DNA of 42,788 nucleotides from NCBI GenBank assembly GCA_028279425.1, contig JANQNV010000264.1, forward strand, positions 1 to 42,788, in the 5' to 3' direction. Under the pieces are notes generated by a model. It saw only the letters and a program-made list of their open reading frames with translations. It was not told the DNA's origin and did not search any database. This stretch comes from Longimicrobiales bacterium. GTDB taxonomy: Bacteria > Gemmatimonadota > Gemmatimonadetes > Longimicrobiales > Gaopeijiaceae. Of the stretch, positions 1-8,544 are shown one piece after another. A program made the position numbers and the translations under genes. Position 1 is the first letter of the stretch, and each line of letters begins with the position of its first letter.

Positions 1-1
1 C

Positions 2-670
2 CATGCCCGCTTCAGGAGGCTCGTGCGGCGTCCGGGAGGCGCGGTCGAGGAGGCGCTGGCGGCGACCGACCAGGTCTATGGCGGGCCTCTGCGCCTCTAC
101 CTCTTCGCCAACCTCGCCTTCTTCCTCGTGGGTCCGTCCGTGGGCCTGATGGCCTTCACCCTCGACAGCGTGGCGCAGGCGCCGGGACATGCCGAGGCCG
201 TCGTCGCCCAGATCGCACGTCTCGACATGGAGACGGCCGTCTACCGCGAGCGCTTCAACAGCGCGCTGCGGTTTCGTCAGCCTGCCTTCGTGATCCTGAT
301 GGCGCTCCCGATCGCCTTCGTCGCCAAGGCGCTTGCGCGCAGGGAGGAGTTCGGGCGCCACATCGTTCTCGCCTTGCTGGCGCTCGCGTGGATGCTTTTC
401 GTGTGGCCGGCGATTCGCGTGACGGGCGCCGCGCTGGGAAGCATCGTGGGACCGCCGGTGCGGTCGTGGGTGGATGGTGCTAGCCTGGCCGTCCTGGCGC
501 TTACGACGCTGGCCGCCATGCGGAGCATGTGGGCCGGCGCGGTGCCACGCGCCCGAGCCCGTGGCTGGCTCGGCGGGGTCGCCCTCACGGTGACATTGTT
601 GGCCGGCCTCACGGCCAACGGCTTCATCGTGTTCTGGCTGACGTTCGCCTCCCTGGAATGGGGTTTGTGA
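2..670 (+). CDS. DUF3667-like polytopic membrane protein, 5' end outside the window
   Basis: The frame is open to the left edge, so the gene is probably cut by the window; a GTG at 23 is possible, but an AGGAGG at 14-19 leaves only 3 nt of spacing and the codons before it read like the arginine-rich lead-in of DUF3667 proteins (RRLVRRPGG...). About five hydrophobic segments are visible, including the family-like LRLYLFANLAFFLVG near the start and a central FVILMALPIAFVAK. Full-length DUF3667 proteins carry an N-terminal zinc ribbon, which would lie upstream. The role is unknown. The TGA stop overlaps the ATG of the methyltransferase (TGATG at 668-672), so the two are likely co-translated. The family assignment is by remembered similarity and is moderately sure; that it is an inner-membrane protein is well supported. 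Confidence 0.7.
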   Translation, partial: HARFRRLVRRPGGAVEEALAATDQVYGGPLRLYLFANLAFFLVGPSVGLMAFTLDSVAQAPGHAEAVVAQIARLDMETAVYRERFNSALRFRQPAFVILMALPIAFVAKALARREEFGRHIVLALLALAWMLFVWPAIRVTGAALGSIVGPPVRSWVDGASLAVLALTTLAAMRSMWAGAVPRARARGWLGGVALTVTLLAGLTANGFIVFWLTFASLEWGL

Positions 671-1461
671 TGGCCTTCGTGCCTCCGGTCGACACCTTGA
701 ACCGCGGCTATCCCACGATGTGGGGCAATCTCGGCGAGTGGAGCCGAGCCTCGGGGTACGTCGAAGCGGCCGATGCGCTGGCGATGGCCCTCGGGAGGGC
801 GGCGGAGTTGCGGCCGGGGCATCGTATGGTGGATGTGGGCTGCGGTGCTGGAGACCAGTTGCGTGTGTGGGTCGAGAGTTTCGGTGTGGCCCACGTGACC
901 GGTGTGGAGCCCGATCGCATGCTGTGCGGTCGGGCGAGAGAGCGCATCGCCTCGTGGGGCCTGGGCAACCGGGCGACGGTTCTTCTCGGGGACGCTTCGG
1001 ACTCGTGGGGGCCCGATCGCCAGCTCGACGTCGCGGTCGCCCTGGACTCCGCCTACTTCTTCGATTCTCGCCCCGCGTTCCTGCGCCGTTGCCGCGACGT
1101 GGTTCGCCCGGGTGGTCTGTTGGCCGTGACCGACCTGGTGCTGGGTCGGGCGGGCGCATCTTCGCTGGCTCGAGGAGTGGCGCCTCTCTTCGGCGTGCCC
1201 CGCACCAGCCTCACGACCGAGAGGGGCTACCGCGAGATGCTCGACGCCCACGGCTTCGATGTCGTGCGGCTGCGGGACCTCACGCACGATGTCCTCGGTG
1301 GTTTTTCCGAGTGGACTCGGAGCGGCGGTCACCTCGAGGACGGGGCCGCCCCCTGGCCGGCTCGCGTCGGCCTCTCGGCGACCGGGCGCGCGGCGGGATG
1401 GCTGGCGGGTCGGGCGGGGCTACGCTACGTCATGGTCACCGCGCGCCGGCGCCCCTCGTGA
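670..1461 (+). CDS. class I SAM-dependent methyltransferase
   Basis: 263 residues. The SAM-binding motif I is clear (VDVGCGAGD, residues 54-62), followed by an acidic end of strand 2 (GVEPD, 79-82), a motif II/III region (LDVAVALDSAYFF) and the post-motif RPGGLLAVTDL. There is no signal peptide or membrane segment, so it is cytosolic. Start: ATG 670 overlaps the previous stop; ATG 658 and GTG 667 are in frame but less economical. It overlaps the FAD oxidoreductase that follows by 4 nt. Methyltransferases next to COG2907-type oxidoreductases are known from fatty-acid-modifying clusters (cyclopropane, methyl-branched or furan fatty acids), so a lipid acyl chain is a reasonable but unproven substrate. 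It lacks the longer N-terminal region of classical cyclopropane synthases. Confidence 0.85.
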   Translation: MAFVPPVDTLNRGYPTMWGNLGEWSRASGYVEAADALAMALGRAAELRPGHRMVDVGCGAGDQLRVWVESFGVAHVTGVEPDRMLCGRARERIASWGLGNRATVLLGDASDSWGPDRQLDVAVALDSAYFFDSRPAFLRRCRDVVRPGGLLAVTDLVLGRAGASSLARGVAPLFGVPRTSLTTERGYREMLDAHGFDVVRLRDLTHDVLGGFSEWTRSGGHLEDGAAPWPARVGLSATGRAAGWLAGRAGLRYVMVTARRRPS

Positions 1462-2765
1462 CCGACGCGGTGCGGAGCGCGTCCGGGGCCGGCGATGGCC
1501 TGCGCGTCGCCGTGGTCGGGTCGGGGCTCGCGGGCCTGGCGGCAACGTGGCTGATCGGACGTCACGCCGAGGTGACCGTCTACGAGGCGCACGAGACCCC
1601 GGGAATGGGAGCCCACAGCGTGCGCCTGTCGGGGTACGGCGAAGCGCCTCTCGTCGACGTGCCACTCCGGGTGTTCACCCCGGCCTACTACCCGACCCTG
1701 CTGGCGTTGTATGAACAGGCGGGGGTGTCGGTCGAGGCGGTCGACTACGCCGCATCGTTCTCGCGGCTCGGCGGAGACACGTATTTCGTGTACCGAAACG
1801 CCTGGATCGGAGGGCGCTCCCTTCCGTGGCTGCCTCCGACCATGCTTCTCGACGGCTTCACCCGCGTGATCGCCCGCGAAGTGCTGCGTCTGCACCGGCG
1901 GGGCGTGGAGCAGATGAAGAGCGGCCGGCTCGCGGGTCGCACCCTCGGGGCGTACCTGGAGGCGGAGCGGTACGACCCGGCGTTCGTCGACGGCTTCCTG
2001 CTCCCGGCCTACGCGTCGGTGTGCACCTGCAGTACCGAGGCCGTTCGGGCCTACCCGGCCGATGTCATCGTGGGGTACTTCTGTTCGGGCGTGACCACAC
2101 TGGGCGTGATGCGCGCGATCGGCGGCTCGGACGACGTGATCCGCCGCCTGCTGGCACCGGCAGGGGAGGTGCGCACCGGAACCGCGGTGTGCCGCATTCG
2201 GCGAACCCCCGACGGCGTGTACGTCGCCGACGACACGGGGAGGGTCGACCGGTACGACCACGTGGTCCTCGCTGCCCCCGCCGACCGCGGCGCCGAACTC
2301 CTGGAGGGCGACCGCGCGCTCCGCGACGTGTTGGCCAGGGTGCCCCACGAGTCGAGCCGCGTGGTCGTCCATCACGATATGCGCCTGGCTCCGCGTGAGC
2401 GGGCCTCGTGGCGACCGGTGAACTTCATCGTTGCGCCCGAACGGGACGCCCCGATGGCCACGATCTGGTTGAACGAGGTCCAGCCTGGCCTCGCCTCGGC
2501 ACCGCCCCTCTTTCAGACGTGGAATCCCATCGTGGAGCCCGACCCGGCGACCATCGTTACCGAAGCCGTGGTGTCGCGTCCGGTCGTGACGCTCGCGACG
2601 CGCGACGTGCCTGCTCGTCTCGCCGCGCTGACCCGCGACCCCGACCGCAGGATCTGGCCCGTGGGGTCGTATGCCGGCGAGGGGATCCCGCTCCTGGAGG
2701 CCGCGGCGGCCTCGGCCCACAGAGTCGCCGCAGCTTTGCGGCCGAGCTTGGCTCGCACCGGCTGA
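1458..2765 (+). CDS. FAD-dependent amine-oxidase-like oxidoreductase (COG2907 type)
   Basis: 435 residues from a GTG start that overlaps the methyltransferase stop (GTGA at 1458-1461); no ribosome binding site is visible, which suits translational coupling. A Rossmann FAD motif lies at 19-26 (VVGSGLAG), with the acidic residue E43 at the end of the second strand (VYEAHE). The segment PLVDVPLRVFTPAYYPTLLA resembles the substrate region of the COG2907 predicted NAD/FAD-binding proteins. The C-terminus GSYAGEGIPLLEAAAASAHRV is the usual second FAD-contacting stretch of the amine oxidase fold. In bacteria this family often sits with methyltransferases that alter fatty acids, so desaturation or oxidation of a methylated acyl chain is a plausible role; that is inference. 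No signal peptide. Confidence 0.8.
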   Translation: MTDAVRSASGAGDGLRVAVVGSGLAGLAATWLIGRHAEVTVYEAHETPGMGAHSVRLSGYGEAPLVDVPLRVFTPAYYPTLLALYEQAGVSVEAVDYAASFSRLGGDTYFVYRNAWIGGRSLPWLPPTMLLDGFTRVIAREVLRLHRRGVEQMKSGRLAGRTLGAYLEAERYDPAFVDGFLLPAYASVCTCSTEAVRAYPADVIVGYFCSGVTTLGVMRAIGGSDDVIRRLLAPAGEVRTGTAVCRIRRTPDGVYVADDTGRVDRYDHVVLAAPADRGAELLEGDRALRDVLARVPHESSRVVVHHDMRLAPRERASWRPVNFIVAPERDAPMATIWLNEVQPGLASAPPLFQTWNPIVEPDPATIVTEAVVSRPVVTLATRDVPARLAALTRDPDRRIWPVGSYAGEGIPLLEAAAASAHRVAAALRPSLARTG

Positions 2766-2938
2766 TCCCTTCCGGGGCCCGCCGACCTATGCGGGTAGCT
2801 CGACTTCGTCCACGGAAGCCGGAGGACCCCTGAGCCGGACTCGCGGGCGGGGTGAACTCCACGAAGGGGTAGCGGCCCAGGAGGGGCCGGCGCAGACTTC
2901 ACGCACCGACGCCCACCCCACTCGATGTGGAGTCCTCG

Positions 2939-5900
2939 ATGTCCCGTTTCCCGACACTCGCCGCCGTCGTGCTCCTCGTGGTGATCGACGCCACGGCCGC
3001 AGCCGCACAGGGCACACGCTTCCTCCGGCAACCCACCGTCAGCGCCGACGAGATCGCCTTCGTGCACGCCAACGACATCTGGGTCGTGGGGCGCGAGGGT
3101 GGGCAGGCACGGCGGCTGACCACCGACGAAGGCGCCGAAACCTCACCGGAGTACTCTCCTGACGGCCGGTGGATCGCCTTCTCGGCCCAGTACGAGGGCA
3201 ATCAGGACGTCTACGTGGTGTCGAGTCAGGGGGGGCAACCCCGTCGCCTGACCTGGCACCCCGGCGGGGACGAGGTGCAGGGGTGGACACCTGAGGGCGA
3301 GATCCTCTTTCGGTCGGGGCGCAACGCGGTGCCGACGAAGCTCTGGCACTTCTTCACGGTGTCGCCCGAGGGCGGCTTCCCCACCCAGATGGCGGTGCCT
3401 CAGGCCTACATCGGCGGGTTGAACGGCGACGGCTCGCTCCTCGCCTACCAGGAGATCGGCTACTGGGACCCGGAGTGGCGGAACTACCGCGGCGGGCAGG
3501 CGCAGCCGGTTCGTGTCGTGTCGACCGACGACTGGTCGCTCCGTACGCCGCCGTGGGAGGGGGAGCGCCAGATGGAGCCCGTATGGCTCGACGGATCCGT
3601 CTACTACATGTCGGAGCGGGACTACGCCTCCAACGTCTGGTCGTGGGACCCCTCGACCGGTGAAGAAACCCAACACACCACCCACGCCGACTTCGATGTG
3701 AAGAGTCTTGGGGCGGGGCACGGTGTAGTGATCTACGAACAGGCGGGATACCTGCACGAACTCGATCCGGCCTCCGGTGCGACCCGTCGACTCGAGATCG
3801 TCGCCGAGGGTGATCAGAACTGGATGCGGCCCCGGTGGGAATCGATCTCGCCCACGCAGCTGCGCGATGTGCGGCTCTCGCCGACGGGAAGGCGCGCGGT
3901 CTTCGAGCATCGAGGCGAAATCTTCACCGCCCCGGCGGGGGAGGGCAGTTGGCGCAACATCACACGTTCGCCCGGGGTGGCCGACCGTCACGCGGTCTGG
4001 TCGCCCGACGGGAGCCGCATCGCCTGGTTCAACGACGACGGGGGTGAGTACGGGCTGGTCATCGCTGATCAGGACGGGGCGAACGCGCGCCGGATCGAGA
4101 TCGCCGATCCCACCTTCTACTTCCGACCCACCTGGTCGCCCGACGGCCGTCATCTGGCCTTCACCGACACCGACTACCGGGTGCTCATCGTCGACGTCGC
4201 GACGGGCGACCTCACCCACGTCGACACCGATCGATTCGCCCATCCGGAGCGGTCGATGAACCCGGTGTGGTCGCCCGGGTCTCGGTACGTCGCCTACGCT
4301 CGCCGCCTCGACAACCAGCTTCGCGCGATCTTCGTGCACGACCTCGAGACGGGTGAGACCCAGCAGGTGACCGACGGGATGGCCGATGCCATCGATCCGG
4401 TCTTCGACGAGTCGGGCGACTACCTCTACTTCCTCGCGTCGACCGACTACGGCCTGAACACGGGCTGGCTCGACATGACGTCGTTCGACCGTCCGGTCAC
4501 ACGCGCCCTCTACCTGACGCTGCTCGACGACGACGCACCGTCGCCCTTCCTGCCCCGCAGCGACGAGGAGTCGGAGTCGGAGGCCGACGGGGCCGCCGAG
4601 GACGACACCGGCGAGGAGGACGACTCCAGCGACGACACCGACACCGACGAGGCCGCCGACGTTGAGATCGACTTCGATGGGATCATGCGCCGGGTGCTGG
4701 CGGTGCCGGGCCTCCCGGTGCGCGACTACGCCGGCCTGGTGCCGGCCCCTGCCGGTCATGTGTTCGTGCGGGAGGGTGCCACCGTTCACCGGTACGCCGT
4801 CGAAGACCGCGAGGCGGAGGAGTTCCGCGACGATGCGGCGGCCGTGATTCCCTCGCACGACCGCTCGAAGGTGCTGATTCGGTCCGGCTCGACCTGGACG
4901 GTCGTCGGCTCCGCGGGGTCGGGGTCCGACGGGGACCGGCTCGTGCTCGACGACCTGCGCGTGCGTGTCGACCCGTCGGCCGAGTACGCACAGATGCTGC
5001 GCGACGGGTGGCGCTTCATGCGCGACTTCCTCTACGTCGACAATGCGCACGGTGCGCCGTGGGACGAGGTGTGGGAGTGGTACTCCGCGTGGCTCCCCGA
5101 CGTCCAGCACCGCTCGGACTTCACACAGCTGCTCGACATGCTGTCGGGTGAGATTGCGGTTGGCCACTCGTACGTGAGAGGAGGCGACCTCCCCTCGGTC
5201 GACAGCCCCCGAACCGGCCTGCTCGGGGTCGACCTCGAACTCGCCGACGGAGGCTACCGGATTTCGCGCATCTACACCGGTGAGGATTGGAATCCGGGGC
5301 TGATCGGCCCGCTCGCACACCCGGGTATGGCCGTCGGGGAGGGCGACTTCCTCGTTGCGATCGACGATGTGGCCCTGACCCCCGGGGTGAATCCGTATTC
5401 GCTGCTCGAGGGCACGGCTGGACGAACGATCACCATCCACGTCAACGACGCGCCCACGACGAATGGTGCGACCGAAATCGTGGTTCGACCCGCCGCGAAC
5501 GAGGGCACGTTGCGGCGTTGGCATTGGGTGGCGGAGCGGCAGGCCATGGTCGACGAGTTGAGCGATGGACGCCTCGCCTACGTCTGGCTCCCCAACACGG
5601 GCAACGGCGGCTACACCTACTTCAACCGGATGTACTTCGCGCAGCAGGACCGGCTGGGTGCGGTCATCGACGAACGCAACAACGGCGGCGGGTCGGCGGC
5701 CGACTACATCGTGGACGTGCTGGACCGCGAACTCACCGGATACTTCAACTCCCGAGCGGGCGACAAGAAGCCCTTCACCCAGCCCATGGCGGGGCTGTGG
5801 GGGCCGAAGGTGATGGTGATCAACGAGCGAGCGGGCTCCGGGGGCGACCTGATGCCCTTCCTCTTCCGCTTCAAGGAGGTCGGCCCCCTCGTCGGGACGA

Positions 5901-6202
5901 AGACGTGGGGAGGCCTGGTCGGCACCTGGGATACGCCGCCCCTGATCGACGGTGGAGGCTTCGTCGCGCCCCGCGGTGGCTTCATCGACGCCGACGGCAA
6001 CTGGGCGGTCGAGGCCGAAGGCGTCGCCCCCGATATCGAGGTCCACAACGATCCGGCCCCGGTCATCGCGGGCGGAGATCCGCAGCTGGAGGCGGCGATC
6101 GCAGAGGCGCTCCGCCTGCTCGACACGCGGCCCGATGTGCTTCAGACCGAGCCGGCTCCCCCCGTGCGGTGGCGTCGGCCGGGTCGGGTGGGTGGCGGGT
6201 GA
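2939..6202 (+). CDS. secreted tricorn-like S41 serine protease
   Basis: 1087 residues. I chose ATG 2939 over GTG 2927 because it gives a compact signal peptide (MSRFPTLAAVVLLVVIDATAAAAQ). Order of parts: WD/PD40-type beta-propeller repeats to about residue 530 (YSPDGRWIAFS, WSPDGSRIAWF, WSPDGRHLAFT), a strongly acidic Asp/Glu linker at about 540-580, a helical C1-like domain with H743 in GHSY, a PDZ domain (about 755-850), and the C2 catalytic domain with S967 in AGSGGD and E1027 in AEGVAPDIEV. These correspond to the His, Ser and Glu of the archaeal tricorn active site. Tricorn proteases degrade peptides; bacterial members are usually exported. It is alone in its transcription unit, 173 nt after the oxidoreductase. 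The family is sure; substrate unknown. Confidence 0.93.
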   Translation: MSRFPTLAAVVLLVVIDATAAAAQGTRFLRQPTVSADEIAFVHANDIWVVGREGGQARRLTTDEGAETSPEYSPDGRWIAFSAQYEGNQDVYVVSSQGGQPRRLTWHPGGDEVQGWTPEGEILFRSGRNAVPTKLWHFFTVSPEGGFPTQMAVPQAYIGGLNGDGSLLAYQEIGYWDPEWRNYRGGQAQPVRVVSTDDWSLRTPPWEGERQMEPVWLDGSVYYMSERDYASNVWSWDPSTGEETQHTTHADFDVKSLGAGHGVVIYEQAGYLHELDPASGATRRLEIVAEGDQNWMRPRWESISPTQLRDVRLSPTGRRAVFEHRGEIFTAPAGEGSWRNITRSPGVADRHAVWSPDGSRIAWFNDDGGEYGLVIADQDGANARRIEIADPTFYFRPTWSPDGRHLAFTDTDYRVLIVDVATGDLTHVDTDRFAHPERSMNPVWSPGSRYVAYARRLDNQLRAIFVHDLETGETQQVTDGMADAIDPVFDESGDYLYFLASTDYGLNTGWLDMTSFDRPVTRALYLTLLDDDAPSPFLPRSDEESESEADGAAEDDTGEEDDSSDDTDTDEAADVEIDFDGIMRRVLAVPGLPVRDYAGLVPAPAGHVFVREGATVHRYAVEDREAEEFRDDAAAVIPSHDRSKVLIRSGSTWTVVGSAGSGSDGDRLVLDDLRVRVDPSAEYAQMLRDGWRFMRDFLYVDNAHGAPWDEVWEWYSAWLPDVQHRSDFTQLLDMLSGEIAVGHSYVRGGDLPSVDSPRTGLLGVDLELADGGYRISRIYTGEDWNPGLIGPLAHPGMAVGEGDFLVAIDDVALTPGVNPYSLLEGTAGRTITIHVNDAPTTNGATEIVVRPAANEGTLRRWHWVAERQAMVDELSDGRLAYVWLPNTGNGGYTYFNRMYFAQQDRLGAVIDERNNGGGSAADYIVDVLDRELTGYFNSRAGDKKPFTQPMAGLWGPKVMVINERAGSGGDLMPFLFRFKEVGPLVGTKTWGGLVGTWDTPPLIDGGGFVAPRGGFIDADGNWAVEAEGVAPDIEVHNDPAPVIAGGDPQLEAAIAEALRLLDTRPDVLQTEPAPPVRWRRPGRVGGG

Positions 6203-6238
6203 GATTTGACCCCGGCGCCGGTCTTGTGTAGATCCCTG

Positions 6239-6360
6239 AGTCTCATCGAGACCGGCTGAGGGACAGGCCCTACGACGCCGGGGCAACCGACGCGGATCGC
6301 ACGACCCGTGGCACGGTGCCAATTCCTGCGGAAGACCCCGAGGGGTCTCCGGAAGATGAG
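6239..6360 (+). ncRNA. SAM-I (S-box) riboswitch aptamer
   Basis: The leader of the methionine operon carries the S-box core in order: CGAGACCGGCTGAGGGA (6247-6263), CAGGCCC (6264-6270), GCCGGGGCAACC (6277-6288) and GGTGCCAATTCCTGCGG (6315-6331). These match the conserved positions of the SAM-I consensus. Helix P1 closes with CTCAT (6242-6246) pairing ATGAG (6356-6360); P2 can form from CCGGC 6252-6256 with GCCGG 6277-6281; a P4/P5-type hairpin is seen at 6333-6348 (AGACCCC against GGGGTCT). It lies 85 nt before the start of homoserine dehydrogenase, exactly the context expected for S-adenosylmethionine feedback. Confidence 0.93.
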
Positions 6361-6393
6361 TGGACCCGGCCGCTTCGGTGTGCCCGTGCGTGT

Positions 6394-6440
6394 CTCATCC
6401 TCCGCCTCCTCGGTGCCTTCCGGCACATCCACTGAGGAGG
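6394..6440 (+). promoter_or_regulatory. putative riboswitch expression platform with anti-Shine-Dalgarno
   Basis: The ribosome binding site of the first gene (GAGGAGG, 6434-6440; ATG at 6446) is exactly complementary to CCTCCTC at 6405-6411, and the two are brought together by a small hairpin (GTGCC 6413-6417 with GGCAC 6422-6426). The 3' strand of aptamer helix P1 plus its flank (GGAAGATGAG, 6351-6360) can instead pair with CTCATCCTCC (6394-6403) with one mismatch. That suggests a switch controlling translation initiation: SAM bound keeps P1 and leaves the anti-SD free to hide the ribosome site. No U-rich terminator is seen. The pairing is read directly; the mechanism is inference. Confidence 0.6.
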
Positions 6441-6445
6441 ACATC

Positions 6446-7540
6446 ATGACACAGCACGACCTGACCTCGCCGGACGCCTCGTTCGGCTCCCGCCACATCG
6501 ACGCCTTCGTCACGACCGGTAGCTCACCGGGCACCTCCGCGTCCCCACTTCGAGTCCACGTTCTGGGCGTGGGGGCGGTCGGATGCGCCCTCGTCGAGCG
6601 GGCCGGGACCGCCGGACTGCGCATCGTCGGCGTGAGCGACTCGTCGGCGTCGGTCCTGTTGGGACCCGACGACCACCCTCGCGCGCTGACGCGGACGAAG
6701 CGCTCCGGCGCGCCTCTTTCGACGCAGCGGGGCGCGCTCCGGCTGCCGCTCTCGGAGATTCTCCTACGGTCCGACCCCGACATCGTCGTCGATGCGACCC
6801 CCACCATCGCCGGTCGCGAGAGCTGGTATCAGACGCTGGAGGAGGGCGTGCTGCGTGCCGGGCGGTCGCTCGTACTGGTGTCGAAAGACGCCCTGTGCGC
6901 ACGCGGGCCGTCTTGGTTGAGCGAGTTCGGCGTCGATGCCGTGCGCTACAACGCCGTACTGGGCGGGACGGGGGCCGGTCATGCGGCGGCCCTCGGCGAC
7001 CTGCGCGACGATCTCCGGGAGTGCGCATTCGCCGGAAACGCATCGACGACGACGATCATCGAGGTGGTCGAAGCCGGAGGCACCCTCGAGGAGGGGATAT
7101 GCGTCGCATCGGAGCGAGGCGTCCTCGAGCCGGATCCCGAGCTGGACCTGCGTGGTGCCGACGCCCTCGTGAAGCTGGCGATCGTCACGGGGCTGATCTC
7201 GGGTGAGTCGGTCGATTCGACGACCCTCGCCCCGGTCGACCTCCGCGCGCTCGACCCCACCCTGCTGAGGCGTCGTCGGGGCGGGGGAGCCACGACTCGG
7301 CTGGTGGGGCGTTGGCGACCGGGCGAGGCACCGCGGCTCGCCTACGAAGCGCTGCCGGTCGACCACCCACTCGCCGTTGCGACCGACCGTGTCGTGTATC
7401 GATATGCGCTTGGGTGTGGTCGCACGATCGAGCTCGAGGGCGCGGGTCTGGGGGCCGATGCAACCGCCGAGGCCGCGCTCGTCGACCTCCTCGCTCTCGT
7501 CACCTCGGCCTCGAGGACGGCGATCGGAGGGGTCCGATGA
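6446..7540 (+). CDS. hom: homoserine dehydrogenase, stand-alone, methionine-regulated
   Basis: 364 residues, from the ATG 6 nt after a GAGGAGG site; upstream in-frame codons lie inside the riboswitch. Converts aspartate semialdehyde to homoserine with NAD(P)H. A Rossmann motif VLGVGAVGCALVERA lies near residues 37-51, after about 30 residues of low-complexity N-terminus. K147 in LVSKDAL matches the conserved lysine of the NK/SK-A motif; the substrate segment YNAVLGGTGAG replaces the usual YEA-GG-P motif; the catalytic block LEPDPELDLRGADALVK keeps the acidic residues and K243. There is no fused aspartokinase and no ACT domain, so feedback seems to act through the riboswitch. The stop overlaps metX by 4 nt. 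Because it sits in a SAM-controlled operon, it may be an isozyme devoted to methionine; that is inference. Confidence 0.88.
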   Translation: MTQHDLTSPDASFGSRHIDAFVTTGSSPGTSASPLRVHVLGVGAVGCALVERAGTAGLRIVGVSDSSASVLLGPDDHPRALTRTKRSGAPLSTQRGALRLPLSEILLRSDPDIVVDATPTIAGRESWYQTLEEGVLRAGRSLVLVSKDALCARGPSWLSEFGVDAVRYNAVLGGTGAGHAAALGDLRDDLRECAFAGNASTTTIIEVVEAGGTLEEGICVASERGVLEPDPELDLRGADALVKLAIVTGLISGESVDSTTLAPVDLRALDPTLLRRRRGGGATTRLVGRWRPGEAPRLAYEALPVDHPLAVATDRVVYRYALGCGRTIELEGAGLGADATAEAALVDLLALVTSASRTAIGGVR

Positions 7541-8544
7541 GCACGCTCCTCCATGCGTCCCCCCCTGTGGGCACGGCTCCCCTCCAGGCACTCCCCGGCG
7601 TTCGTCTTTCGGATGCCGTCGCTCCCGGGGGACTGGCGTACTCCCTGGTGGGGCCCCCTGGAGCGCCGGTCGTCGTCGTGCTCGGTGGGATCTCGGCGCA
7701 CCGCGATCCGTCGGGCACGGAGCACGGCGGAGTTGGGTGGTGGCCGGAGATCGTGCGCCGCGGCGGAGCGATCGATGCGGAGGAGAGACGCGTCCTGTCG
7801 ATCGACTATCTGGGCGGCCGCGGAGCTTCGGCCCGCGCCACCCCGGGCCCGGACGGTGTGCCGAGATGCATCACGACCGAAGACCAGGCCCACGCCATCG
7901 CCGGCCTCCTGGCGTTCGTGGGTATCGACGGCCCGGTCGACCTGATCGGCGCGTCGTACGGCGGGATGGTGGCGATGCAGTTGGCGGCGCTCCATCCCCA
8001 CGCCGTGCGTCGTCTGCTCGTGATCTCGGCCGCACACCGGACGCATCCGATGGCGACGGCGCTTCGATCCGTCCAGCGTTCGGTGCTGCAGCTCGCGCGT
8101 GGCGCAGGAGTGCCGGAGAAGGGCGTGGAGATTGCACGTGCGTTGGGCATCACCACCTACCGGACCCGCCGGGAGTTCGATGGCCGGTTCGGTGTGGCGC
8201 CGGACTGGAGCAGAGGCGTTCCGAGGTTCGCCGTCGAGGACTACCTGGCCTACGTCGGGCAACGGGATGCCGAGCTTCTCGACGCGGAGGCCCTCCATTG
8301 CCTCAGCGCCTCGGCCGATGCCCACCGCGTGGCCCCGGAGGCCCTTCGCCAGCCGACCACGACGGTGTCCGTCGCCGAAGACACCCTCGTGCCGCCGGAG
8401 CTCGTGCGGGAGTTCGCCGACCGGCACGGCGGGTCGTGCCGATGCATCGAGCTGTCGTCGCGGTTCGGGCACGACGCGTTCCTCAAGGAGACCCTGCGCG
8501 TGTCCGAGATCGTGTCGGACTTCCTCCGGGAGGTGCGCGCATGA
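7537..8544 (+). CDS. metX: homoserine O-acyltransferase (MetX-type alpha/beta hydrolase)
   Basis: 335 residues, ATG overlapping the hom stop (ATGA) with a GGAGGGG site just upstream. Transfers an acyl group, acetyl or succinyl, to the homoserine hydroxyl, the activation step of methionine synthesis. The catalytic triad is visible: nucleophile S140 in GASYGGM, an aspartate in EDTLVPPE, and H312 in FGHDAFL. The N-terminal region holds the LGGISAHRD block typical of MetX. The length suits the MetX family (about 330-380). Whether acetyl-CoA or succinyl-CoA is used cannot be decided by eye. Its place between homoserine dehydrogenase and cystathionine gamma-synthase under a SAM riboswitch supports the role strongly. 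Confidence 0.9.
   Translation: MSTLLHASPPVGTAPLQALPGVRLSDAVAPGGLAYSLVGPPGAPVVVVLGGISAHRDPSGTEHGGVGWWPEIVRRGGAIDAEERRVLSIDYLGGRGASARATPGPDGVPRCITTEDQAHAIAGLLAFVGIDGPVDLIGASYGGMVAMQLAALHPHAVRRLLVISAAHRTHPMATALRSVQRSVLQLARGAGVPEKGVEIARALGITTYRTRREFDGRFGVAPDWSRGVPRFAVEDYLAYVGQRDAELLDAEALHCLSASADAHRVAPEALRQPTTTVSVAEDTLVPPELVREFADRHGGSCRCIELSSRFGHDAFLKETLRVSEIVSDFLREVRA

Noticed and set aside
529..669. Longer N-terminus for the methyltransferase
   Set aside because: The extra residues are read through the end of the membrane-protein gene, and the TGATG overlap at 668-672 gives a natural start.
720..1457. Extension of the flavoenzyme frame back over the methyltransferase gene
   Set aside because: This stretch is the shadow of the methyltransferase in another frame; the FAD motif begins shortly after GTG 1458.
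2766..2938. Possible leader RNA or tRNA before the tricorn-like gene
   Set aside because: No T-loop, anticodon stem or riboswitch core could be found; only ordinary GC-rich sequence is seen.
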